DNA from: Closterium sp. NIES-65
Lineage: Eukaryota; Streptophyta; Zygnematophyceae; Desmidiales; Closteriaceae
NCBI GenBank assembly: GCA_948144175.1
Contig: CANXME010000543.1
Coordinates: 28,066 to 92,065 of the forward strand
Length of the DNA: 64,000 bases
Reading direction: 5' to 3'
The notes beneath the pieces are model-generated. The model was not told the DNA's origin, searched no databases, and was given only the letters and a program-made list of their open reading frames with translations. Position 1 is the stretch's first letter. The number at the start of each line of letters is the position of its first letter. Of the stretch, positions 48,301 through 60,300 are shown in pieces. Both the position numbers and the translations under genes were made by a program.

Positions 48301-51300
48301 GGAAGGTGCAAACCCAGGAGCCGCAAGTGTCGTCCTCAATGTGTCGTGCCACTCACGAGGCGCCTGACGGTGACCGTAGACTGGCCGGCGGAGGCTCCAT
48401 TGGGTTCCAGGAGGGAACGACCCAGTGAAGCCAGGTGGGCGGCGCAGCCAGATCTCCTCGTGCAAACTGCCCTGTAAGAACGCTGTGCTGAAGTCCAAAG
48501 AGTGAAGCTCGTAGTCACGCTAAGCGGCAACGTGCAGCAGCACCCAAAGAGTGGCCATCTTCGAGGTGGGAGAGAAGGTCTGGAAGAAGTCAACTTTCTA
48601 TCGCTGACTAAAGCCTTGTGCAATGTATTGAGCCTTGAAGACAGGCGGAGAACCTGGCGGTCGCTTCACTCTAAATATCCACTTGCCATTGACTACGTTC
48701 GCCCTTGGAGGGGGAACTGCGTCGGCGTAGGTGCCTGTGGACTTCGAGGATGCCATCTCTGCGTCCATGGCTATCTGCCACTGAGAGAAGTACTCACCCA
48801 CGATCGCCTCAACGTAAGAGCGCGGGGTCGGGATGTTTGGAGCATCAGGATCTCCCTCAGAGGCAAGCAGCATGGCCACGAGATGATGCGCAATGGCTGC
48901 AAGACACTCAAAGTCCTCCTGCCTGTCGTTTAGGACGTCCGTGCCAAGAGCACACTCACCCCCGACGGACAGAGGATAGACAGATTTAGACTCAGCAACA
49001 AGACCAGCAGCGAAGTCTAGACGACAGGCAGCAGCAAAGTCAACAGGTTTAGAGACTAAGGCAGACGCAGCAGCAGACTCAAACGACGGGCCAGTGAGAA
49101 CAGTGGCTAGCAGCAGACGCGTGACAGTAGGGTGAGCAGCACGAACCAGGTCAGACTCAGGGTCTTGAACATCAGGCAGAGAAAGCGCAGGAGGAGACGG
49201 TAGGGGAACACGCTGTGGAACAGAGGAAGGACGGAGTGCCATAGCGTGTGTGCCAGGGACAGGAGGCGGACGCTCACGAGGAACACGACTACCAGTGCGA
49301 TGCGCGCGAACAAGCGAGGCAAGACGAGACGCAGACTCACGACGCTCTGTAAGCAAGTCTGTCTGCTTAGTGTAAGGAGAAGGAGTAGGCAGTGGTGCGC
49401 CGGGCTGTAACGGGAGGCCAGTAGAAGACGGGAGGCTAAGAACCTGGCGAAGCACAGAGTCAGGCGGTGGCAGAGACAACTGTGACGGCGGAACGAAAAA
49501 TAGTCGCGGCGGTGCAGTGCCAGTAGTACCAGTAGCTCCAGCACCTCCACCAGCTCCAGAACCTCCAGCCCCGGGCCTCCAGCAGCAGCACCTCCAGCTC
49601 CAGTGACTCCAGCAGCAGCACCTCCAACTCCAGCGCCTCCAGCAGCTCCAGAACCTCCAGCTCTAGTGCCTCCAGCAGCAGCACCTCTAGCTCCGGCGCC
49701 TCCAGCAGCTCTAGAACCTCCAGCTCCAGCGCCACTAGTAGCAGCACCCCCAGAACCGGCACCTCTAGCCCCAGGGTCCCCAACTCCACAGTCAACAGTA
49801 CCAGCTCAAGGGCCTCCAGCAGTAGCACCCTCAGAACCGGCACCTCCAGCTCCAGGGTCTCCAACGCCAGGGTCGACAGCACCAGCTCTAGGGCCTCCAG
49901 CCCCAGTACCTCCAGCAGCAGCGCCCCCAGAGCCGACACCACCGGCTCGAGGAGCAGTACTAGTCCCGGCAGCTCGAGTACCTCCAGTACGAGCACCTCC
50001 AGGACCAGAGACACCAGCACTCCCAGCGCCTCCACGACAAGCAGCTCTAGCAGCACGACTCCTCAGACGGGTACGCGACGCAAGCCAATCTCGTGCCTGC
50101 TGTGTTGAGACAAGCCTGCGTCGTGAAACGAGACCCAGAGGAACGCCAGCAGACTCAGCACCCCCCAACCCGGCATCCTTCGGCTCAGCACCCCCAGACT
50201 CCGCAGCTGTAGGCTCAGCACCCCCAAGCTCTTCACTCCCCAGCACCTCATGCGCAGGCTCAGCACCCCCAGACGCAGCACCCCCAGCAGCACCTCCCGC
50301 AGCAGCACCTGAGTCGCTAGTGACCTCTACAGGCTGAGCCATGGGGGGCGGGTCTACCTGAGACACACCTGGAGGAGTAGGACCCTGAGGCGGAAGGGGG
50401 TCTACTGGAGGAGGACCTGGAGCGAGGAAAAACGGCGGGGGGAAGGAGAGGGGCAGTGCGGTAGGGGAAGAGACGGTAGAAAGGAATCGACTCGTTAAAG
50501 GTGACGTCCTGAGAGGGGATGACACGGCGCGAGGTGGGGTGGTAAAACTGCCAGCCAGGCGCGTCAGGGACAAAGCCAAGGAAGACATAGGGAATGGTGC
50601 GGAGGAGAGCTTGTCCGCGGACGTTTCGCGGACAAAGGCACGAGCACCCCAGACCCTGAAACGCGACGCATCGCCAACCTCCTCCGTCCAACGCAGTGTG
50701 GGCGAGGTCTCCGGCAAGGAGACCCGGGCCCAGAGGTTGAGCTGCTGCGCGGCTTACCGGACCGCAAACGACAACAGAAAATGGGGAGCCGCCGCATGGA
50801 TCAAGGAGGTACGAGCGACCTCCATGACTAAGCCAATGCAGGGCTCAGAAACTCCATTTTGCTGCGGTGAGCTCGGAAGCGTGAACGACTGTTCGATGCT
50901 CTCCACCTGACAGAAGGCCCGCAAGAGGTCGAAGGTGAACTCACCACCTCTGTCAGAGTGCAGACGTAGGACAAGAAGGTCCTGGCGGAATCTGCGACGG
51001 AGCTGGAGATGAACTGCTCGGATCCAAGGGATCAGGACAGCAGGGACCTCACCCTTGATGCGCAAGGGGAAGACCATGGTGTACCGCGAATAGTCGTCGA
51101 CAACCAGCAGAAAGTACCGTTCACCGCCCTGTCCACGAACGCGGGCTGGGCCCCACACGTCCCGGTGGAGGGTCTGCAGAGGAGCCTTTGTCGGGGGAAA
51201 AGAGGAGTGAGGAGCGGCGCGCTGCCGCCCCTCGATGCAAGGAAGGCAGGGTAGTGCAGGCGAGGCAGGGAGGGGAGGGAGAGACCTGGGAAGACTAGAC

Positions 51301-54300
51301 ACAAGGAGGCGACGGTGCATGCTACGGAGACGTGGCAAGCAAGGGTGACCCAGGCGGTGGTGCCAAAGAAGAGTCTGGTGCGACAAGGAATGACACTCTC
51401 AGGGGGAGGCTACTAGACCTGACGCGAACACCTGACCGACAGCAGCTAACTGAGGAGACACAGTCGTCAGTGTGTAAAGACTCGACCCTGGCCGACGGGT
51501 GAACGTGGCCAGGTGACGGCCATTCCTAGAGCACGTACAGATCGCCAAACGTTGTCCTCCAGGGGTAAAGGTGTCAACCGAATGATCCTGGAGGACGGCG
51601 CTGCTCACCAAGTTCGTCGAGAACGAGTGAAGGTGGAGACCTGACAGTGAGCCAGACGAAACCGCCGGGCACGCAAGCACAGTGGTGGACCGCGCAAGAA
51701 CTGGGCCCCCTGAGGGTTCAGCCAAAGAGACTGCATCAGGTGCAGGGAGTGGTGTGAGTGCGGTACTGTCACGGAAGAAGCAGCGGGAAGCACCTGAGTC
51801 AAGCGTGAAGGTGTACAAGGCCTCAGGAGGCGCAGTACCTTAGAGAGCAGACTTACCAGCACCTAAGGCAGCAGCCTCACTAGCACCTAGACCAGCAAGC
51901 AAAGCACACACAGGTAACAGTCACTCTCAACACCACCAAGCAAAGCAGACATGGCAGTAAGGATGGCGTCATACTCTAAAGCAAAGACATCAACGCCCGA
52001 CCTAAGCAGCTCAAGCCGGTGGGGGGTCTCAGCCTCGTCGCCAAACTCTGCGTGCCAGGTGTCACTCAAGTAGGCAAAGCAGCGGGACTGTGCGTGACCA
52101 GGTGTCCCACAAATCTGACCAGCTCGACGGCCTACGCAAATGATGTATGGACAACGACCAGGACTCGGAGACGTCCCACGCTGGTAAAGCCACTCACGAA
52201 GCTGCTGGGGCGTAAGGGTCGGACGTCGCCGTAGCTGCATCTGGCCACCGTCAGAGACTCCACACCACACAGCTCCACAGTGACTGCTACTACGGCCGCT
52301 ACGACTCCCACTACTGCCACCACCGCCGTCACCACTCCCACCGCGACTACAAAGTGAAGTCATGGCGGGCAAGCTAGGAGGAGCGCGACTTCTAGGGCAG
52401 TACGGAGTAAAGGCAGTAGTAGTACGAGTAGCAGCAGCAGTAAGACGAACAGCAGAGCGGCTCGTGAGGCTAGGTTGCAGCACATCCAGCACTCCTAGCA
52501 GCACCTCCACCAGCAGCAGCTGTAGCACAAGCAGAAGGGCGGATCGTGTCGGGTGGCGCGGCTCGGCCTGGGCGGCGCGGATAGCAGGGCGGGCGCTGTG
52601 GAGGGCAGTAGGGCACGCCGCGCTGGCTATAGCAGGGCGCGACGCGCAGGGCAGCAGGGCGCGACGCGCGGGCAGCAGAGCGCGACGCGCGGGCTGCAGC
52701 AGAGCGCGACGCGCGGGGCAGCAGTGCGTGACGCGCGGGCTGCCGTAGGGCGCGACGCGCGGGGCAGCAGAGCACGACGCGCGGGGCAGCAGCGCGCGAC
52801 GCGCGGGCTGCCGTAGAGCGTGATGCGCGGGGCAGCAGAGCGCGATGTGTAGGGTGCCGTAGGGCGCGACGCGCAGGCTGCCGTAGGGCGCGACGCGCAG
52901 GGCAGCAGGGCGCGACGTGCAGCTACCGCAGGGCGCGACGTGCAGCTACCGCAAGGCGCAAGCTGCAGCAGGACGCAGGGCAGGGCGCTGGCGCAAAGCA
53001 GGGCGCTGGCGCAGGGCAGGGCGCTGGCGCAGGGCAGGGCGTTGGCGCAAGGCAGGGCGCTGGCACGCGCAGGGCAGGGCAGGGCAGGGCGCGCGCTAAC
53101 AGCGCAGCGCAGGGCAGGGCGTGGGGTAACGGGGTAACCGTAGTCGATCACTAGGTAATGGTGGGCCCGAAAAAAAAAAATGTCCTACGGACCTACTGCT
53201 CTGAAACCATGTTTGAAATTAACAAGCAGGAATGGTGTAAACTATCGAGACAAGTACAAAACCTAAAGGGGTTGTACCCCATGTTGGCCACCCCACTATA
53301 GCTTACCCATTATACCATAGCATATATATAGTTTGACACAGAACACACTTGACTGGTAAAAAAAGGAATGTCGCGAGGATGCGTTGCGACCGACACACCT
53401 CCATAGTGAGACAACTCCACATCATACGGAGGGGGACAGCGAGGAAGGTGCTAGAGCGGCATGATGCCGGCGTTGCGGAAGCTAGATTGGAGAAAGAGCA
53501 GAGGTGGAATGTTAGAAGCCTAAGATAACTCAGGACTACGGTTTTGGGGTGAAGCTGCAATGTCGAGAGAGTTTGGCCAAAAGAGTGTTGTTCACTATAG
53601 AACGAGCAGTACAAATAGGAAAGAAAGGTGCACCACCAAACAGAAAGTTATATGACTACAGTATTCTACACTACAGGCAGTTATAGAACAATATATAGAA
53701 TTATATATTATTATATATTATTATATATTATTATATATTATTATATATTATTATATATTATTATATATTATTATATATTATTATATATTATTATATATTA
53801 TTATATATTATTATATATTATTATATATTATATATTATTCCTAGGGGTCGCCCAGGATCCCCACATCGTGCCATGCCACCATACCCCTGCACCATGGCTT
53901 GTTCCCTTCACTCACTCACCGTTTCCCTCACCACCCTACCCGTGGGGCCCTGCCCACCAGGCTGCTGGCACGCAACAGCATTCAGGGCACCCTCCCAGAC
54001 AGCCTGGGCCAACTCTCTTCCCTGCGCCACCTGTGAGATGTGCACCCGGTTGTCAAACTCTTCTCACTCGTTAGTTCATAGTCTGCTTCCTTCGCATTCT
54101 CAACACTTGTCTGGTATAATCACATCTGGTACAATCATCCTGCCAGTCAAATTCTCCCGTGTATGTGTATATTCACATCGGTTGGTCGTCATACTCGCGC
54201 TTTCCTATGCGACTGCTCCAATCGTGCTGCTGCTGCTTGCAGCTGGTTGAGTCACAATAATCTCACAGGGAAGCTTCCGTCCTCCTTCTGTAACCTGTCC

Positions 54301-57300
54301 CGTTTAGAAATCCTGTAAGTCATCAGCATCACTCACCCTTTCACCCCCCTTGAACCCACTCACTCATCCGCTCTGTCTGCCCTCCATGTTCTCTCATCAG
54401 TTCACGTCCCTCACCCATTCCCTCATTGCGCCACTCATTGCCACCACTAACGCATTTTGTGCCCCCCGCCCTACCAGGTACCTGAGCAGCAACAGCTTTT
54501 ACGGCCCCATCCCCGATTGTCTCTTCAGGGCCTTCCCCTGCCTCAACAGACTGTCCGTTCGCTTCCCTCACCCCCCACTTTGTTCTGTGAGCCTGTTTCT
54601 TAGATGCTTGAGAAAACGCTCCCTTATCCCTCGACTTGTTCTGTGAGCCTGTTTCTGAGATGCTTGAGAAAACGCTCCCCCATCCCTCGACTTGTTCTGT
54701 GAGCCTGTTTCTGAGATGCTTGAGAAAACGCTCCCCCATCCCTCGACTTGTTCTGTGAGCCTGTTTCTGAGATGCTTGAGAAAACGCTCCCCCATCCCTC
54801 GACTTGTTCTGTGAGCCTGTTTCTGAGATGCTTGAGAAAACGCTCCCCCATCCCTCGACTTGTTCTGTGAGCCTGTTTCTGAGATGCTTGAGAAAACGCT
54901 CCCCCATCCCTCGACTTGTTCTGTGAGCCTGTTTCTGAGATGCTTGAGAAAACGCTCCCCCATCCCTCGACTTGTTCTGTGAGCCTGTTTCTGAGATGCT
55001 TGAGAAAACGCTCCCCCATCCCTCGACTTGTTCTGTGAGCCTGTTTCTGAGATGCTTGAGAAAACGCTCCCCCATCCCTCGACTTGTTCTGTAAGCCTCT
55101 GTTTGAATTCCCCAAGAACGGTTTCCTTTCTTCTCCAGATTGATGGTTTAAATTCCAGATTTCACCCATAACCAATACCCTCACCACCCCCTACAGGGAC
55201 GTGAGTCACAACAGCTTCTACGGGCGAATCAACCGCAACTTCGAGGGCATAGTGCCCACAGCAGGGGCCCTCCTCAACCTCGCCCACAACTTCTTCTACG
55301 GCGACCCCGTGCTCTTCGCCAGTGGCTGCCAGTTCTGCCCGTCAGAAATCGCGGCGGAGAGCGTGGTGGAGCCCGGGGATCTGAGCGTACAAGCCGGAGG
55401 GAACTGCGTCGTGCAGTCAGAGGCGGGCAGGTGGGTGGGTGTTTCCTTAAGTGGGTGCCTCCCATAATGGGTGCTTCTAAAGCTAGATGCTTTCTGTGGC
55501 GGGTGCTTTTGGCTCACGCAATACCTGAGTCATCCCCCTACTTCCTCCCACCATTCCCTCCTTCCCGCCCTCCTTCCCTCCCTCCGCCCTCCCACCCATT
55601 TTCGCCGTCCGCCCATCCCACTGCTGCTCCACCAGAGCACCACTGGTGGTGGCACGGCAGTACGAGAGGGGGCAGGCCAGCCTGGCAAACAACTGCTTCC
55701 AGCCCACCGCCCCCCTCTCCTGCCCCGCCACTCCCTACTCCAACCCCAACACCCCTCCCAACTCCTCCACTTCCTCCTCCATTTCCTCCTCCTCCCCATC
55801 CTCCTCCTCCACCTCACCCACATTCTCCCAGCGCACGCCAGCGGCATGCAGGGCGTTCTGCAGCATCACGGACAACGGCCCCTGTGACGGCCATGGGGCC
55901 TGTGTGCCGCCCCCCCAGGGAGGGGACTCTTCTCAGGGCTCAACTGCCAACTTCTCGTGCCAGTGTGACGTGGGGTACAGTGTGTTTGACAGTGGTAACG
56001 GGTCGACGTGCGTCATACTCACCACCACCACGGTCCCTGGTCCAGGTGGGTGGGTCTCTTCACAGCAAAAATAACTCCGAAACGCCTTGCAATTAGGCTG
56101 CAGCTGTGAAGATCTCTCCCCACACCCACACCATACAAGGGGGGTGTCTATCTTCACCACTGCAGTCCATTGCAACACCATGTCAGTCTCATAACTTAGG
56201 CTTAGAAGCGATACATTAGTAATGAGCTTGAAGCTCTTTAAGTACATCCAAGAAGGGGAGGGAATGGATGGGGAGGGGAATCGGGGACAATCCATAGGGA
56301 TTGGGGGTAATCCCAAGGCAATCTCCAATTGGTGGGTTGGAGATTGCTTGGAGATTACATTTGGGTTTGGTTGGGATGTAGGTGTACACCCAACCAAACA
56401 CAATGTGCAAACTACACTTCTCTAGGATATAGAAAATATGAAGTACAAAGTGTGAGATTGAAGGCTAACACTAACACCCCCCCATAGGCGTCAATCGAAC
56501 GCATGGTAGAGAGGGTGGTGCACAGAGCCCCATGGCGCCTAGGAGACGGTGGTGGGGAACTTTCCCAAGGGGCTTGGTGAACAGATCAGCCAGGTTGCAG
56601 TCAGATGCAACGTATTCCACTTTCAGCTGCTCCTGTTGGACAAGGTCACGGATGAAGGAGTGCCGAAGTTCAATATGCTTGGTGCGGGTGTGATACACAG
56701 GGTCTTGAGAGATGTGGATGGTACTCTGGTTGTCACACCAGAGGGTGGGGGCGGACTGTGGGAAACCAAGCTCCTGGAGTAGGAAGGTGAGCCAACGGGC
56801 CTCCTGAGCAGCCATGGTGCCTGCGTAGAGCTCTGCCTCACAGAAGGAGAGGGAGACTGCAGACGACCTGGTGGAGCGCCAACTGACAATTCCGCTCCCA
56901 AGGGTGAAGCATTACCCCTGAGAGGAGTGTCAGTCGGTCTGGTCATCAGCCCAGGAGGAGTCAGTGTAACCTTCCAGGCGAGGAGGGGAGAGCCCACCGA
57001 GTGTGAGAACGTGAGGGTGCCCTGAAGATAGCGCAGCACCCGCTTCGCCGCCTTCCAGTGAAGATCAGTGAAGCGTCGAGGGGCCACGTAGCGAGAGATG
57101 ACACTGACAGGATAGGCCAAGTTCGGTCGGGTGCACATCATGGCGTACATGAGGGACCCAACAAGCTCCGGGTATGGCTCAGAGCAGGCCTCTGGTGTGG
57201 GTACAGCTGGAGCAGTGAAGAGGTGTTGCAGCGGCAACGGGGGTGGCAACAGGTGTGCACAGCTCCATCTCAAACCGCTTGAGCACATTGTCGATGTAGA

Positions 57301-60300
57301 ACTCTTGGGAGAGTGAAATGGTGCGAGCCTGGCGATCACGAGTGATCTCCATCCCCAGGTAGTGCTTGAGGTCACCGAGGTCTTTCATCTGGAGAGCCTT
57401 GCTCAGGGCTGCCTGGACTAAGGTCATGTGGGCCGAGTCCTTGGCAACGAGGATGAAATCATCCACGTAGACCAGGATGTAGAATGGCTCAGAATGACGG
57501 CGGATGAAGAGAGTCGGGTCAGCAGTTGAAGGGTGGAAGTCCAGGGAGAGGAGGACTTCTTTCACCTTGTTGTGCCATTCGCGAGGGGCTTGCTTAGGGC
57601 CGTAGACGGGGCGATTCAGCTTCCAGACAGTGTTGGGAGGGAATTCTCCTGGGAAGCCTTCTGGTCTGTCCATGAACACCGTCTCCTTGAGACGTTCTTG
57701 TAGGAAGGCGGATGAGGCATCCATGGATTTGATCTCAAAGTCTTCTCGAGCTGCGACATCCATGAGCGTATGAATGGTGGGAGGTCTGGATGTGGGGGAG
57801 AAGGTTAGGAAGAAGTCGCGGTACTGCTGCTGGGTGAAGCCCTTGGCTACGTAACGCGCTTTGAACACCAGGGCCTCGTCTGGGAGCTGTTTTACACGGA
57901 ACAACCACTTGCCCCCGACGATGTTGACTCTTGGAGGTGGTGTCTCGTTGTCGAAGGAGTGGTTGCGGGTGAATGCTGCAATCTCCGCTTCCATGGCATC
58001 ACGCCATTCGGCAGCATGAGGGCCTGAGAAAGCCTCTTGGACGGTGAGAGGGATAGGGATGGTCGGGTTCTCCGCGAAGTTGAGGGAGGGTGAGTCAGTG
58101 ATGTCGGGGAAGATGTGCGAGAGCTGAGGAATGACTGCATGAAGATCACACAGCTCCTCATGCCTGTCTTCCAGAAGGGTAGAGGGCACATTCCCTCAGC
58201 AGGAGGAGGCGGTGTGATCGCCGTGTATTGAAGAACCAGCGCTAGTGGAAGAGCCGCGCCATGCGAACGAGTGCCATGAGCCACCGGAGAAGAGGGTGGG
58301 GCAGGCGGCGTCGGAGGGGTTGACTTAGGAGGCTTGGGCGGGGGAATGGGCCGCCGGTGGTATGTGATCAGCTCGGGCGACTGTGGGAGAGCGGGTTCCT
58401 CTGTGGTGGGGGGAACCGGGGGAGGAGGTGGGGCCGGAGGGTGGGACCGCCGATGGTAGGTGATAGGTGCGCTCGGAGGTGGCTGCATAGTCGGCGGAGT
58501 GGGAAGTGAGGGGGATGGAGGAGCAGCTGTCGAAGACACCGGTGAGGGCGGGTCAGAGACCGCAGAGGGGGATGGTGCGGTGGCAGGAGGGGTAGGGGGT
58601 GAAGGGGCCGGAGCAGGCGAGAGGTCAGGAGGCGCATCAAAGTCTGCCCACACGAGGGAGGGTGGGTCAGGGAGAGGGTCCCGTCCCGAAGTGGAGTAGA
58701 ATGGGCGGGTCTCATCAAAGACATCGTCGCGGCTCCGGACCAACTGCTGAGTGGAGGGATTGAGGAATAGGTAGTCAGGCGAGTCGGCGTTGTGTCCGAG
58801 GTAGATGCATGTCTGGGTCTTGGGACCGAGCTTGCCGCCGTGCTGCCATCGAGCCTGAGGGTTGAGGAGGACATAGGCGGTGCACCCCCAAACGCGAAGA
58901 GAGCGAGGAGTGGGCGTTTTCCCGAGCCAGAGTGTGGTTGGAGTGGTGTCGGGAAGATGCGGGTGGGGGTAAAGGTTGTAGAGGAGGGCGGCGTGGTAGA
59001 GAGCGTACCCCCAGAGAGAGTGTGGAGCGTTGGAGTGGCTGAGGAGGCACCGAGTGATCTGCACCAGGGTGTGGTTGCGGCTCTCAGCTATGCCGTTCTG
59101 CTGCGGGCTATCAGGGAGGGTGAATTTTTGCTGGATGCCTTCTGAAGAGCAGAAGGCTTTGAGCTTGTCGTTACAAAACTCACCACCACCATCTGGGTGG
59201 AGGCGCTTGACTTTGCGGTCAAAGGCGGTCTGTGCCTGTTTAACCCACGCCATGAGGACCTCTGGAACCGCAGCCTTAGTGTGGAGGAGGTCAACAGAGA
59301 CGTAGCGAGACTGATCATCGACGATAACAAGGAAGTAGCGATAACCACCTCGTGCGGGAACAGGGGCAGGGCCCCAGACGTCCAGGTGTACCAGGTCCAG
59401 TGGTCCTGCTGCGACAGAGGGTGAGGCCGGGTGGGGCTGTTGACGCAATTTGCTCTTGGTGCAGTCAAGGCACGTGGGAGCGGGGGAGTCTGGTGGTGGA
59501 GGAAGTGAGGCTGGCAGGCCGAGTAGAAGTTTCTTGGAGGCCATGTCAGCAAGTGTGCGGAAGTTTGGGTGCCCGAGCCGATGGTGGTAGAGTATGGTCG
59601 GGTTGGAGAAACTGCGGCACGAGCATGGTGAGGTAGTCGTCGCTGTTTGGGTGGTTGACACCTGTGGGATGGGTACTTGCAGCGTGTAAAGGCCGCTGCT
59701 GTTGAGGGTGAAACGAGTCAAGACCTTGTTGGTGAGTGGGTCGAGGATATCACCATAGTTCTCGTTCTCCCAGAAGATGGTGCGTAGTTCAGCTTCCTGA
59801 ATTTCCGTTTGGGCCACGAAATTGTGGCGGAGTGAAGGCACGCACATTCCAGTGACAGTGCCGGAAGGGAAGGCGGGGCACGGGACTGTGGATGAACCCT
59901 TGGCATGAGTGGTGAAGCTTGAGTCAGCTCCTAGGAGAGGGATGGGTGTTGCGTAGGGTTTGAAGGAGAGTGTCTCCTTGAGTACAGTGTGTGTGGCCCC
60001 GCTGTCGAGTGTGAACTCTATGTATTGTGGTGCTTGTGATGAGCCGAGGTACTGGGAGGAAGCTTCATTAATCATGGCAGTGCCAGGGAACAACAGGTTG
60101 ATACGGGCATCAGCAGGAGCACTATCACTAGCACTAGTCGAAGCGGGGGTCCTGGACCTCAACCAGGTTGGCCTTGCGTGCACGCATCAAGTTCGGTGGC
60201 CTCTTGTCTATGCCGTGGATGGCGTACCATTCGTCGTCCTTCTTCTTGAAGCACGTAGCAAGGGGGTGGTTAGTGCCACCACACACGTGTCCCTTGCGGT

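Larger units (their letters stand above)
47162..53338 (-). mobile_element. Ty1/copia element E5, decayed, without visible 3' LTR
   Basis: Reading right to left are a 129-bp 5' LTR (53210-53338), a primer-binding site, a GC-rich leader, Gag, protease, integrase, linker, RT and RNase H. The coding part ends near 47263, and about 100 bp later the sequence joins the gypsy fragment with no 3' LTR. The order is as in E1 and E4 and many motifs are nearly the same, but stops and frame changes are frequent. Confidence 0.87.
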
